Shown here in pieces: positions 55,536 to 64,000 of a stretch of DNA of 64,000 bases. A program made the translations under genes and the position numbers. How positions within the stretch are numbered: position 1 is the first letter of the stretch; every line of letters starts with the position of its first letter. The notes beneath the pieces were generated by a model. That model did not search any database. It was not told the origin of the DNA and saw nothing but the letters and a program-made list of their open reading frames with translations. Origin of the DNA: JAODBQ01 sp047602055 (GTDB lineage: Bacteria; Actinomycetota; Acidimicrobiia; Acidimicrobiales; Ilumatobacteraceae); NCBI GenBank assembly GCA_047602055.1, contig JASGIG010000001.1, positions 1,798,001-1,862,000 of the forward strand, written 5' to 3'.

Positions 55536-57076
55536 GACTCGAACGCTCCTTTGGACGAGGTGTTCTCGAACACCTCCGGTCGAAGGGTGGGGAACAGGAT
55601 CACTTCCTTGATCGACGACACGCCGGCGAGCAGCATCGCCACCCGGTCGACGCCGATGCCGAGGCCGCCCGTCGGCGGCAGGCCGTACTCCAGGGCGCGC
55701 AGGTAGTCCTCGTCGACGGTGCCGGCCTCGGCGTCGCCGGCATCCTTGGCCCGCTGCTCGTCCTCGAAGCGCAGCCGCTGCTCGGCCGGATCGTTCAGCT
55801 CGCTGTAGCCGTTGCCGTGCTCGCGGCCGTTGATGAAGAACTCGAAGCGCTCGGTGAGGTACGGGTCGTCGCGGTCCACCCGGGCGAGGGGGGAGATCTC
55901 CACGGGGTGCCCGGTGACGAACGTCGGGGCGACCAGCGACGCCTCGCAGAGGTGCTCGAACAGCTCCTCGATGATCTTGCCGCTGCCCCACGACGGGGCC
56001 ACCGGCACGCCATGCGACTCGGCGAGCGCCCGGAGGTCGGCGACGGGATGCGACGGGTGCACCTCGACACCCGTCGCAGCCGCAACGAGATCGATCATCC
56101 GCACGCGCTGCCACGGCTGGGCCAGGTCGATCTCCAGCTCGGCGATCGGGATGACCGTCGTGCCGAGCGCGTCACGGGCGGCGTTGACGACCAGCTCCTC
56201 GCTGATCGCCATCATCTCCGTGTAGTCGCCGAACGCCTGGTACAGCTCGATCATCGTGAACTCGGGGTTGTGCCGGGTGGAGATGCCCTCGTTGCGGAAG
56301 ATCCGCCCGATCTCGTAGACCCGGTCGAGCCCGCCGACGATCAGCCGCTTGAGGTGCAGCTCCAACGCGATCCGCAGGTACATGTCCATGTCCAGCGTGT
56401 TGTGGTGGGTGAGGAACGGCCGGGCGTGGGCGCCGCCGGCCTCGACGTGCAGCACCGGCGTCTCGACCTCGACGTAGCCGTGGCCGTCGAGGGTGCGCCG
56501 GAAGCTGGCGACGACGGCGTGACGGATGCGGAAGTTGCGCCGGGCGTCCTCGTTGACGATGAGGTCGGCGTAGCGCTGGCGGAAGCGGGTGTCGGTGTCG
56601 GTGAGGCCGTGCCACTTGTCGGGCAGCGGGCGGATCGCCTTCGACAGCAGCTCGAACGAGGCGACCTTGACGCTCAGCTCGCCCTTGCGCGTGGTCATCA
56701 CCGTGCCGTGCACACCGACCCAGTCGCCGAGGTCGAGGCGTCCGAACGCGGCGAACGCGTCGTCGCCGACGATCGCCCTGGAGACGAACAGCTGGACCTC
56801 GCCGTCGCGGTCGCGCATCGTCGCGAAGATCAGCTTGCCCTGCTGGCGGATGAGCAGCAGGCGACCGGCGACGGCAACCTCGTCGTCGGTCTCGGTGCCC
56901 GGTTCGAGGTCGTAGGTGGCGCGCAGCTCGGCCAGCGTCGTGCTGCGGTCGAATCGGTACGGGTACGGGTTGGTGCCGGCGGCGCGGAGGTCGTCGAGCT
57001 TGCCGACGCGCTTGGCCTTCTCGGCCGCCAGTCCGCTGCCGGAGGGCTGGTCGGGGGCGTCGGCGTCGTCACTCAC
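55532..57076 (-). CDS. lysS: LysS, class II lysyl-tRNA synthetase
   Basis: 514 aa from GTG 57076. OB-fold anticodon-binding domain (about 50-160, VAGRLLLIRQQGKLIFATMR), class II motif 2 (YEIGRIFRNEGISTRHNPEF followed by TMIELYQAFGDY) and motif 3 (GLGIGVDRVAMLLAG), ending FPTLRPE. Charges tRNA-Lys. Overlaps dapD by 4 bases, so lysine synthesis and lysine charging genes are coupled. Confidence 0.97.
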   Translation of the reverse strand: MSDDADAPDQPSGSGLAAEKAKRVGKLDDLRAAGTNPYPYRFDRSTTLAELRATYDLEPGTETDDEVAVAGRLLLIRQQGKLIFATMRDRDGEVQLFVSRAIVGDDAFAAFGRLDLGDWVGVHGTVMTTRKGELSVKVASFELLSKAIRPLPDKWHGLTDTDTRFRQRYADLIVNEDARRNFRIRHAVVASFRRTLDGHGYVEVETPVLHVEAGGAHARPFLTHHNTLDMDMYLRIALELHLKRLIVGGLDRVYEIGRIFRNEGISTRHNPEFTMIELYQAFGDYTEMMAISEELVVNAARDALGTTVIPIAELEIDLAQPWQRVRMIDLVAAATGVEVHPSHPVADLRALAESHGVPVAPSWGSGKIIEELFEHLCEASLVAPTFVTGHPVEISPLARVDRDDPYLTERFEFFINGREHGNGYSELNDPAEQRLRFEDEQRAKDAGDAEAGTVDEDYLRALEYGLPPTGGLGIGVDRVAMLLAGVSSIKEVILFPTLRPEVFENTSSKGAFES

Positions 57077-57149
57077 AGTTGGTTGACGGTACCGGTTCAC
57101 CCGTGTCCGATCCCCACGCGCTCGCCGACGCTGGTACGGTCCGCGGGCC

Positions 57150-58520
57150 ATGGGCCGGAGGATCTCGATCTCGTGGCGCGCCCTGCTCGCCGCCGTTGCC
57201 GTGCTCGGAGCGCTCGTCGCCGGGTTGCCCACCGTCGCCCCGGGGGCGCTCGCCGGTGCCGACTCGCCGTTGCCGGCGATCAGCGGTGGCGGCTCGGCCG
57301 ATGCCACCGCCGTGTCGGTCGTTCCCGGCGCGCTCGACCTCGTCTCGGTGTACGAGCGCAGCACGCTGTCCGACGGCGTGCGTGACCGCGTCCTCGCCGC
57401 CGCGGGTGCGGTCAACGTGCCGGTGGCGCCGACGCGTGGCTTCCAGATCGGGATGACCACGGTGTGGCGCAACGGCTCCCCGGTGTTCCAGGCGGCGAAC
57501 CCCGACGGCGGGCTGTGGCAGGTGCCGATGAGCGCCACGGCGATGGACGCCTGGGCGGTCGCGGCGATGATGGGGCGCGGGCTGTCCGCGCCGGTGGGCG
57601 CAGGCAACGTCCTGATGAGCGCGACGTCTGCGGCGATGCACAACGCCCAGGCCGGCGACGTGGTCGGTCTCGTCACCGCGTCGGGCGCGGTGGCCAGCGT
57701 GGCGATCGGGGCCGTCGTCGCCGACGCCATCGTCGGCGGCTCCGAGCTGACGATGTCGCGGGATCTCGCCAGCGCGCTCGGCGCGGGCAGCGACACCGGC
57801 GTGGTGATCTTCGGCCATCTCGACCCGGCCGTCGTCGACGGCGCGCTGGGCGCGCGGGGGCTGCTCGGCGACCCGGACGTGCGCGTCCGCCACACGTGGG
57901 ATCCGCAGGACCCCGACAGCACGCTCGGGCTGGCGGCCACCAAGCAGCAGCTCGGGGAGCTGTCGTTCAAGCTCACCGCCTCGGGCGGCATCTCCGTGGA
58001 CGGCGGCTGGTCGTCACGCTACCTCGGCTCCCGCGAGGTGTATCCCACGGGGATCAGCGCCCAGTGCAACGTCGTCATCGAAGCCGACCTCACCGCGGCG
58101 CTGCAGGACGTCGTGAACGCCGGCCTCGCCGGGGCGATCGACGTCGCCAACACGAACACGTACGGCGGCTGCTACGGCCCGCGCTACAACCGCCTCTCGG
58201 CGAACATCGGCAACCTCTCGCGCCATACATGGGCCCAGGCGATCGACATGAACACGACGTCGAACTGCCAGGGCTGCGTCCCGCAGATGGATTGCCGGGT
58301 CGTGCGCATCTTCCGCGCCCACGGCTTCGCCTGGGGCGGCAACTTCCTGTACCCCGACGGCATGCACTTCGAGTGGACCGGGCGGGTCACCGATCAGCTG
58401 TCCTACCCGTCGAGGTACTGCCCGAACACCCCGAACGGCCAGAGCACCCAGTCGCAGACGCCGATCGGCCGTTCGACGTTCTTCGACGGTGCCACCAGCC
58501 AGTCCGGCTGGTCGGAGTGA
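57150..58520 (+). CDS. Secreted M15-type D-alanyl-D-alanine carboxypeptidase-like protein
   Basis: 456 aa. Signal peptide/anchor at about 10-35 (ALLAAVAVLGALVAGLPTVA). The N-terminal half (about 50-270) has no family I recognise. The C-terminal VanY/M15 domain (about 300-430) has RHTWAQAIDMNTTSN (zinc His and Asp) and FAWGGNFLYPDGMHFEW (Glu/His of the active site). Several Cys pairs suggest disulfides outside the cell. Likely trims peptidoglycan stem peptides. Confidence 0.87.
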   Translation: MGRRISISWRALLAAVAVLGALVAGLPTVAPGALAGADSPLPAISGGGSADATAVSVVPGALDLVSVYERSTLSDGVRDRVLAAAGAVNVPVAPTRGFQIGMTTVWRNGSPVFQAANPDGGLWQVPMSATAMDAWAVAAMMGRGLSAPVGAGNVLMSATSAAMHNAQAGDVVGLVTASGAVASVAIGAVVADAIVGGSELTMSRDLASALGAGSDTGVVIFGHLDPAVVDGALGARGLLGDPDVRVRHTWDPQDPDSTLGLAATKQQLGELSFKLTASGGISVDGGWSSRYLGSREVYPTGISAQCNVVIEADLTAALQDVVNAGLAGAIDVANTNTYGGCYGPRYNRLSANIGNLSRHTWAQAIDMNTTSNCQGCVPQMDCRVVRIFRAHGFAWGGNFLYPDGMHFEWTGRVTDQLSYPSRYCPNTPNGQSTQSQTPIGRSTFFDGATSQSGWSE

Positions 58521-58596
58521 GCTCACCAGCGTCGTCCGTGTGAACGCCGAGTGAGCGGCATCGAGCGGCCGCGCGGCCGTCGCTAGCCTGCGGGCC

Positions 58597-59967
58597 GTGG
58601 CGACGCGGTTCGTGATCATCGGGGGTGGGCCGGCCGGGAACACCGCCGCCACGTATGCGGCGCGGCTCGGGGCCGAGGTCATGCTGATCGAGCGGGACAC
58701 GATCGGCGGTGCGGCCCACCTGTGGGACTGCATCCCGTCGAAGACGATGATCGCCACGGGCGGGGCGATGAGCTTCAGCCGGCGCATCGAGGGCATGGGC
58801 CTCGAGCAGCAGGAGGCGGAGGTCGACATCGCCGCCCTGACGGCCCGCATCGACTCGATCAAGCAGCACCTCCAGCACGGCGTCAGCCGCCTGCTGTCCA
58901 GCCAGGGCGTCGACATGATCGACGGCACGGCCCGCCTCGTCGGCACGCACGAGGTCGAGGTCACCACGGCGGACGGCGTGCGCGAGATCCATGCCGACGC
59001 GATCCTCCTCGCCACCGGCTCGCGCCCGCGTATCCCGGAGTGGTGCTTTCCCGACGGTGAGCGGATCCTGACGACGCGCGACTGCTACCCGCCGCGGATC
59101 TTCCCGGAGAGCATCACCGTCGTCGGCTCCGGCGTCACCGGCGTGGAGTTCGTCCACATGTTCTCCAGCTTCGGCGCCGAGGTGACGCTCGTCGTCAGCC
59201 GCCAGCAGGTCCTGCCGCAGAAGGACCCCGAGGTCGCCGCCGTCTTGGAGGACGACTTCCTGAAGCGTGGCGTCAAGCTCCTCAAGGGCGCCCGGGCGAT
59301 CGCCATCGAACGGGAAGGGGAGGACCGCAGCGGCGTGGTCGTGCGCTGTGACGACGGGCGCATCGTGCACAGCAGCCACGCCGTGTTGGCGATCGGCTCG
59401 ATCCCCAACAGCGACGGGCTCGGCCTCGACGCGGCCGGCGTCGTCACCGACGCGGGCGGCTACGTCACGATCAACCGACACTGCCAGAGCAACGTCCAGC
59501 ACGTCTACGCGGCCGGCGACGTCAGCGGCAAGCTGCCGCTGTCGAGCGTCGCCTCGATGCAGGGCCGCAAGGTGGCCGAGCACGTCATGGGCCTGCAGAA
59601 GGTGGCCCACCGCCACCTCGACTACGACAAGGCGGCCAGCGCGATCTTCACCGAGCCGGAGATCGCCGACGTCGGTCTGGCCGAGGCGGAGGCGTTCTCC
59701 GAGGGCCGCAAGATCCGGGTGACCAAGGTGCCGTTCTCGGCGACGCCGAAGGCGCTGATCAACAACGACCCGCGTGGCTTCGTCAAGATCATCAGCGACC
59801 CGGCGACCGGCGTCGTCCTCGGCGGCTCGATCGTCGGTCGCCACGCCGCCGAGCTGATCAGCGTCATCGCGCTGGCGGTCACCGCCAACCTGAAGGTCAC
59901 CGACATCGTCGAGAGCCTGCTGGTGCACCCGGCCCTCGCCGAAGCCCTCGCCGAAGCAGCGGAGTAG
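58597..59967 (+). CDS. FAD-dependent pyridine-nucleotide disulfide-family reductase (LpdA/quinone-reductase type)
   Basis: 456 aa. FAD motif IIGGGPAGNTAATYAA; GGAAHLWDCIPSKTM in place of the usual GGTCLNVGCIPSK, so only one of the two redox cysteines is present, as in the M. tuberculosis LpdA/Rv3303c NAD(P)H-quinone reductase group. NAD motif TVVGSGVTGVEFVHMFSSFG; dimer domain SAIFTEPEIADVGLAE. Probably reduces quinones rather than disulfides. No 2-oxoacid dehydrogenase genes nearby. Confidence 0.92.
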   Translation: MATRFVIIGGGPAGNTAATYAARLGAEVMLIERDTIGGAAHLWDCIPSKTMIATGGAMSFSRRIEGMGLEQQEAEVDIAALTARIDSIKQHLQHGVSRLLSSQGVDMIDGTARLVGTHEVEVTTADGVREIHADAILLATGSRPRIPEWCFPDGERILTTRDCYPPRIFPESITVVGSGVTGVEFVHMFSSFGAEVTLVVSRQQVLPQKDPEVAAVLEDDFLKRGVKLLKGARAIAIEREGEDRSGVVVRCDDGRIVHSSHAVLAIGSIPNSDGLGLDAAGVVTDAGGYVTINRHCQSNVQHVYAAGDVSGKLPLSSVASMQGRKVAEHVMGLQKVAHRHLDYDKAASAIFTEPEIADVGLAEAEAFSEGRKIRVTKVPFSATPKALINNDPRGFVKIISDPATGVVLGGSIVGRHAAELISVIALAVTANLKVTDIVESLLVHPALAEALAEAAE

Positions 59968-60079
59968 CCGCGTTTCATTCTGGGACACATCAGGCATCAA
60001 CCCCCGCCGCAGAATGACCCCAGGCTGAGCTTGTCGCCGGACAGGTTTGTCTGTGCGAGGGACGAAAAGGGGATCCGTC

Positions 60080-60490
60080 ATGCCGATCGAGTATTACCCT
60101 GGGTTCTTCAAGACCCGTGACGAGGTGCTGGACGATATCCGCAAGCAGGGATTGTGGCCGGTGGCGTTCAACTACGAGGCGGTCGACGACGCCCCGCGGC
60201 ACACCCACGACACTGAGGTCGTCGGCTATGTGCTCGAGGGCCGCACCAGTCTCACTGATGACGCCACCGGCCAGCGCGTCGACGTCTTCGCCGGCGACAA
60301 GTACGTGATCCCGGAGCGGCTCGCCCACTGGGAGGGTAAGTCGGACGGCGTCACCCGCCACATCGTGGCGCTTCCGTATCTGCCCGAGCCCCCCACTCGC
60401 ATCAACATCGAGTTCCTTGACCACGACGGCGCTGAGCGGGCGAAGGCTCACAGGGCGAACGATCCGGCTGAGGCCGCTCTCGTCAAGTAG
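60080..60490 (+). CDS. Cupin-domain protein
   Basis: 136 aa. HTHDTEVVGYVLEGRTSLTD (His/Glu metal ligands) and VFAGDKYVIPERLAHWEGKS (third His) form the two cupin motifs. First gene of the co-directional 60-64 kb group. Its leader (59968-60079) holds an ATTCTG/CAGAAT dyad (about 59979 and 60011). Function unknown; cupins in such groups are often dioxygenases or sensors. Confidence 0.88.
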   Translation: MPIEYYPGFFKTRDEVLDDIRKQGLWPVAFNYEAVDDAPRHTHDTEVVGYVLEGRTSLTDDATGQRVDVFAGDKYVIPERLAHWEGKSDGVTRHIVALPYLPEPPTRINIEFLDHDGAERAKAHRANDPAEAALVK

Positions 60491-60592
60491 TCCTCTCGTC
60501 GAGGCGTCGTCGACTTGGCTCGATCCAGGTCGGCGGCGCCTCTTTGTTCAATACTGTATCTCGTTCGTCAGCATCAACAAGGAGAACCCTTC

Positions 60593-61756
60593 ATGTCCGG
60601 CCTGAAATTTGGAATCTTCATGGCGCCATTCCATCCGCTCGCTGGACAGGACCCTGTCTCTGCTTATCAGCGCGACCTTGAACTGGTGCAGTTGCTCGAC
60701 CGTCTCGGATACGACGAGGTGTGGGTCGGCGAGCACCACTCCTGTGGTACGGAGATCATCCCCGACCCGATGACCTTCATCGCCTATCTCGCGCCGCAGA
60801 CCCGGCACATCAAGCTCGGCACGGGCGTGCTGTCGCTGCCGTACCACAACCCGCTGTGGGTGGCGGATCGGGCGCTGTTCCTCGACATGCTGACCCGTGG
60901 GCGCTTCATGCTCGGTCTGGGGCCGGGCGCGTTGCCCGGCGATGCGCAGATGATCGGCATCGAGATCGAGGAGCAGCGCGATGCGCTGGAGGAGGACACC
61001 GACGTCCTCATGCACCTGCTGCGCAGCGACGAGCCGCTGACGGTCGACTCGCCGCGCTATCGCCTGCGCAACGCCCGGTCGCAGTACTCGCCGTACAGCG
61101 ACTTCGACATCGCCGTGGCGGCGATCGCCTCGCCCACCGGGCCGCGCATCGCCGGCAAGCACGGCATCGGCCTGCTGTCCATCGGCGCCACCGCGCAGGG
61201 CGGCTTCGACGCCCTGGCCCATCACTGGGATGTGATGGAGGCCCGGGCCACGGAGTTCAACACGGTTGCCAACCGCGACAAGTGGCGCCTGGTCGGGCCG
61301 ATGCACATCGCCGAGACCAAGGAACAGGCGATCGAGGACGTCAAGTACGGGCTGAACGCCTGGGCCGACTACACGCAGAAGATCCTGGCGGTCCCGCACT
61401 TCCGTGCTGCCGGCGAGTCCTTCGAGGAGCGTGTGGCCTGGGTGAACGAGACCGGCCTTGGTGTGATCGGCACCCCGGACGAGGCGGTCGACCAGATCGA
61501 CCGATTGATGAAGCAGTCCAACGGCGGCTTCGGGTCGTACTTGCTGATGCACCACGAGTGGGCTCGTCCGGACGCGCTCAAGCGCAGCTACGAGCTGATC
61601 GCCCAGCACGTCAAGCCGAGGTTCCAGGGCACCACGCATCGGCTGCAGCTCGCCGAGAAGACCGCGATCGCCGATTGGGAGATGCTCGGCAACCGGGTGG
61701 AGCGCGCCGTGCAGGCGGCAACCGATCGCCACTTCGGCCAGGGGAGCGCGAGCTAG
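60593..61756 (+). CDS. Luciferase-like flavin monooxygenase (limonene-monooxygenase-like)
   Basis: 387 aa from ATG 60593 with a good AAGGAG ribosome site. FGIFMAPFHPLAGQDPVSAY, DEVWVGEHHSCGTEIIPDPM, FLDMLTRGRFMLGLGPGALP, GPRIAGKHGIGLLSIGATAQ and MKQSNGGFGSYLLMHHEWA are the LLM-class features, nearest in style to limonene and alkane monooxygenases. Followed within 3 bases by the CoA-transferase gene, so the two are an operon. Substrate unknown. Confidence 0.9.
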   Translation: MSGLKFGIFMAPFHPLAGQDPVSAYQRDLELVQLLDRLGYDEVWVGEHHSCGTEIIPDPMTFIAYLAPQTRHIKLGTGVLSLPYHNPLWVADRALFLDMLTRGRFMLGLGPGALPGDAQMIGIEIEEQRDALEEDTDVLMHLLRSDEPLTVDSPRYRLRNARSQYSPYSDFDIAVAAIASPTGPRIAGKHGIGLLSIGATAQGGFDALAHHWDVMEARATEFNTVANRDKWRLVGPMHIAETKEQAIEDVKYGLNAWADYTQKILAVPHFRAAGESFEERVAWVNETGLGVIGTPDEAVDQIDRLMKQSNGGFGSYLLMHHEWARPDALKRSYELIAQHVKPRFQGTTHRLQLAEKTAIADWEMLGNRVERAVQAATDRHFGQGSAS

Positions 61757-61759
61757 ACG

Positions 61760-62995
61760 TTGGATGCTGGCGAAGCTCATGGCGGGCCGCTTGCGGGCGT
61801 CACGGTCCTCGATGTGACCACCACGCTGCTCGGCCCGTACTGCACGCTGCAACTGGCGCAGTTCGGGGCGACGGTCGTCAAGGTCGAGTCGCTGAGCGGC
61901 GACATCGGGCGTCAGCTGACCCCCGGGCGCTCGCCGGACATGTCGGGCCTGCACCTGTCGCTGAACCGGGGCAAGATGAGCCTGGCGATCGACCTGAAGG
62001 TCCCCCAGGCACGTCAGGCATTGGACTCGGTGGTCGCCGGCGCGGACGTGGTCGTCCACAACATGCGCCGGCGAGCAGCCGAGCACCTGCACCTCGACTA
62101 CGAGTCGGTCAGGCGCATCAGACCGGACGTCGTCCACTGTGCCGCCTACGGCTTCGACGTCGGCGGGCCGTACGCCGAGCGGCCCGCCTACGACGACATC
62201 ATCCAGGCGGCCGCCGGGGTGGCCACGCTGCAGGCGAACGTCGCCGGTGCGCCGGCGTACTTCTCGTCGGCCGTCGTCGACAAGCTCTGCGGGGTCGTCG
62301 CCACGTCGGCGATCTGCGCGGCGTTGTTCGAACGCCGGTCCACCGGCCGCGGCCAGGAGATCGTCGTGCCGATGTTCGAGACGATGGCTGCGTTCCTGCT
62401 CGTCGAGCACCTCGCGGACGCGACGTTCGTGCCGGAGCTCGGACCACCCGGTTATCCGCGGGTCCTCTCGCCGTACCGCAATCCGTACCGGACGCTCGAT
62501 GGCTACATCAGCGTCCTGCTGTACACCGACGAGCACTGGAAGCGGTTCTTCATGGCCGTCGAGGGCGAGCATCCGGTGGACGACCCGCGGTTCACGTCGG
62601 CGTCGGGCAGGGCAGCGCACATCGACGAGGTGTACGGCTACATCGAGCCGCTGTTCGCCACCCGCACCACCGACGACTGGATGGCGGCCTTGCAGGCAGC
62701 CGACGTGCCGTGCGCACGGGTCGCCGGGCTCGACGATCTGCTCCACGATCCGCAGCTCGAAGCCGTGGGCCTGTTCGAGCACAGCGAACACCCCACGGAG
62801 GGCATGACCCGCCAGCCGCGGCTGGCGACCTCGTTCGGCAACCACCGTGGACCTTCGGGCTTGCCACCCGCCCCGCGGCTCGGCGAGCACTCCGTCGCCG
62901 TGCTTCGCCAGTTCGGCGTGCCTGACGGGCTCGTCGACGAGCTCGTGGCGACGGGTGCCGTCGTCCAGGCCGCAATCCCGACCACGACAACCTGA
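61760..62995 (+). CDS. CaiB/BaiF-family (class III) CoA-transferase
   Basis: 411 aa from TTG 61760. VTVLDVTTTLLGPYCTLQLA, KVESLSGDIGRQ, LSLNRGKMSLAIDL, the catalytic Asp region AYDDIIQAAAGVATLQANVA, and SPYRNPYRTLDGYI at the substrate side. Moves CoA onto a carboxylic acid for catabolism. Next to a monooxygenase it suggests oxidation followed by CoA activation of a lipophilic substrate. Confidence 0.93.
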   Translation: MDAGEAHGGPLAGVTVLDVTTTLLGPYCTLQLAQFGATVVKVESLSGDIGRQLTPGRSPDMSGLHLSLNRGKMSLAIDLKVPQARQALDSVVAGADVVVHNMRRRAAEHLHLDYESVRRIRPDVVHCAAYGFDVGGPYAERPAYDDIIQAAAGVATLQANVAGAPAYFSSAVVDKLCGVVATSAICAALFERRSTGRGQEIVVPMFETMAAFLLVEHLADATFVPELGPPGYPRVLSPYRNPYRTLDGYISVLLYTDEHWKRFFMAVEGEHPVDDPRFTSASGRAAHIDEVYGYIEPLFATRTTDDWMAALQAADVPCARVAGLDDLLHDPQLEAVGLFEHSEHPTEGMTRQPRLATSFGNHRGPSGLPPAPRLGEHSVAVLRQFGVPDGLVDELVATGAVVQAAIPTTTT

Positions 62996-63014
62996 CCTCT
63001 CGAAGGAGACTGAG

Positions 63015-63560
63015 ATGACCGAACGACCCTGTGCCCCCTTGCCCTACGACTTCCTCCCGGAGGTCCCGGTGCTCGAGGTGGCCAGCAACGACATCGCCCA
63101 CGGCCAGCCGCTGCCGGCGGCGCACGCCAGCGGGATGTTCGGCGTGGAGGGCGGCCAGGACAAGTCGCCGCACCTGCGCTGGCGCGGCGCTCCCGAGTCG
63201 ACGCGGAGCTATGCGGTGACGTGCTTCGACCCCGACGCCCCGACGGGCAGCGGGTTCTGGCACTGGACCGTGTTCGACATCCCGGCATCCGTCACCGAGC
63301 TGGCAGCCGGCGCGGGGGCAGCGGACGGCTCGGGGCTGCCCGCCGGCGCCGGCCAGGCGCGCAACGACGCCAACGTCGCCGGCTACATCGGTGCCGGGCC
63401 GCCTCCCGGTCACGGTCCGCACCGCTACGCGTTCGCCGTGCATGCGCTCGACGTCGACAACTGCGGGGCGACCGCCGACTCGACGCCAGCCTTCGTCGGC
63501 TTCACCTTCTTCGGGCATACCGTCGCCCGTGGACTGCTCGTCGCCACGTTCGAACGCTGA
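63015..63560 (+). CDS. YbhB/YbcL Raf-kinase-inhibitor-like (PEBP) protein
   Basis: 181 aa. SPHLRWRGAPESTRSYAVTC, FDPDAPTGSGFWHWTVFDIP and GAGPPPGHGPHRYAFAVHAL are the PEBP ligand-site motifs. Binds phosphorylated or lipid-like ligands in other systems; bacterial role unclear. Co-directional with its neighbours, with a GGAG ribosome site. Confidence 0.93.
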   Translation: MTERPCAPLPYDFLPEVPVLEVASNDIAHGQPLPAAHASGMFGVEGGQDKSPHLRWRGAPESTRSYAVTCFDPDAPTGSGFWHWTVFDIPASVTELAAGAGAADGSGLPAGAGQARNDANVAGYIGAGPPPGHGPHRYAFAVHALDVDNCGATADSTPAFVGFTFFGHTVARGLLVATFER

Positions 63561-63663
63561 CATCGGAGCACCTGGGCCAGCGGCGCGTCGCCATCATCGC
63601 CCCCCGGTCGATGGCGGCGCCCGCGGCCCGTGCGACGCATCCGTGAGCGAGACGAGGATCGAA

Positions 63664-64000
63664 GTGCCAGATCGCAAGATGACGTTGATCGCGTTCATGC
63701 AGGCGCAGAACTGCTCGAACTACATCGGGTCCTGGCGTCATCCGGCATCGAAGACCGACTTCACCAGCCCCGAGTACTTCGCCCGGATCGCCCGCGAGCT
63801 CGAGGCTGCCCGCTTCGATCTGGCCTTCTTCGACGACCGGCTGGCGATGCCGGAGATCTGGGGGCACAGCCCCCGGCCGGCGGTCGAGCACGGTGTGCGC
63901 TGCGTGAAGATGGACCCCACCGTGGTGCTGATGGTGATGGCGATGGCAACCCGGAACCTCGGCCTCGGCGCGACGTGCTCGACGACGTACTACGAGCCGT
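63664..64000 (+). CDS. NtaA/SnaA/DszA-family flavin monooxygenase (N-terminal part)
   Basis: 112 codons before the window ends. MTLIAFMQAQNCSNYIGSWR, HPASKTDFTSPEYFARIARE, LAFFDDRLAMPEIWGHSP and the class pattern RNLGLGATCSTTYYEP are typical of nitrilotriacetate/dibenzothiophene-sulfone monooxygenases that use FMNH2. Chosen start GTG 63664 (AGGA 7 bases upstream); GTG 63643 and ATG 63679 are in frame. Fifth gene of the catabolic group. Confidence 0.85.
   Translation, partial: MPDRKMTLIAFMQAQNCSNYIGSWRHPASKTDFTSPEYFARIARELEAARFDLAFFDDRLAMPEIWGHSPRPAVEHGVRCVKMDPTVVLMVMAMATRNLGLGATCSTTYYEP

Overview
High-GC (roughly 70% G+C by eye) chromosomal DNA of an actinobacterium. The gene families (KdpD-type K+ sensing, DUF3039, DUF4031, FmdB-like proteins, F420/flavin luciferase-like oxidoreductases, actinobacterial-type DapD, rhodanese-ThiF) fit Actinomycetota. 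An Acidimicrobiia/Ilumatobacter-like source is my inference; there is no rRNA or other decisive marker. No tRNA, rRNA, transposase, phage gene or CRISPR array was seen.

Layout. 1-5.4 kb: 3' part of the kdp potassium-uptake operon (kdpB', kdpC, kdpD, a truncated kdpE). 5.4-9.6 kb: a hotdog thioesterase, the TldD/TldE protease pair and an SDR-type reductase. 9.7-15.5 kb: PHP phosphoesterase, UppP, a PIN toxin-antitoxin pair, a DeoR regulator, a decayed phosphotransferase gene, a SAF-domain protein and a cysteine-less FmdB-like protein. 15.6-19.3 kb: PadR-controlled ABC exporter with a clear palindromic operator. 19.3-28.5 kb: small metabolic genes (LLM oxidoreductase, MaoC-like, FMN hydroxy-acid oxidase, LysE, Nudix, HD, ArsC-like). 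28.5-32.4 kb: heterodimeric ABC exporter. 32.4-39.6 kb: two large ATPase-type regulators (LuxR/NB-ARC and AfsR/BTAD). 40-44.2 kb: cobalamin-dependent methionine synthase divergent from a PduO-type cobalamin adenosyltransferase. 44.2-54.3 kb: branched-chain-type binding protein, leucyl aminopeptidase, sirtuin, rhodanese-ThiF protein, aldolase, YcnI, RidA, nitroreductase, Tag. 54.6-57.1 kb: lysS-dapD operon. 57-60 kb: secreted M15 peptidase and flavoprotein reductase. 60-64 kb: a co-directional catabolic-looking cluster (cupin, luciferase-like monooxygenase, CaiB CoA-transferase, PEBP, partial NtaA-type monooxygenase).

The most unusual content is not a gene but a dense set of short interspersed repeats. 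(1) A hairpin family built on GATTCGAGATGTGCGCA occurs as twin hairpins whose centres are 62 bp apart at three intergenic sites, and as four 72-bp tandem copies in frame inside kdpD. (2) An ~80-bp family usually begins at or within a few bases of a stop codon. (3) A 43-44-bp family ends exactly on the TAG of two minus-strand genes. (4) A CGGGGG...CCCCCG hairpin family ends in GCTCATG and supplies start/stop codons around kdpE, tldD and tldE. These repeats have reshaped protein ends (KdpE, KdpD, a DUF1810 protein, an ABC exporter tail).

Second, at least eight gene frames are broken by what is in almost every case a net +1 indel, including in the likely essential metH and dapD. This points to systematic indel errors in the source assembly rather than wholesale gene decay; raw reads would decide.
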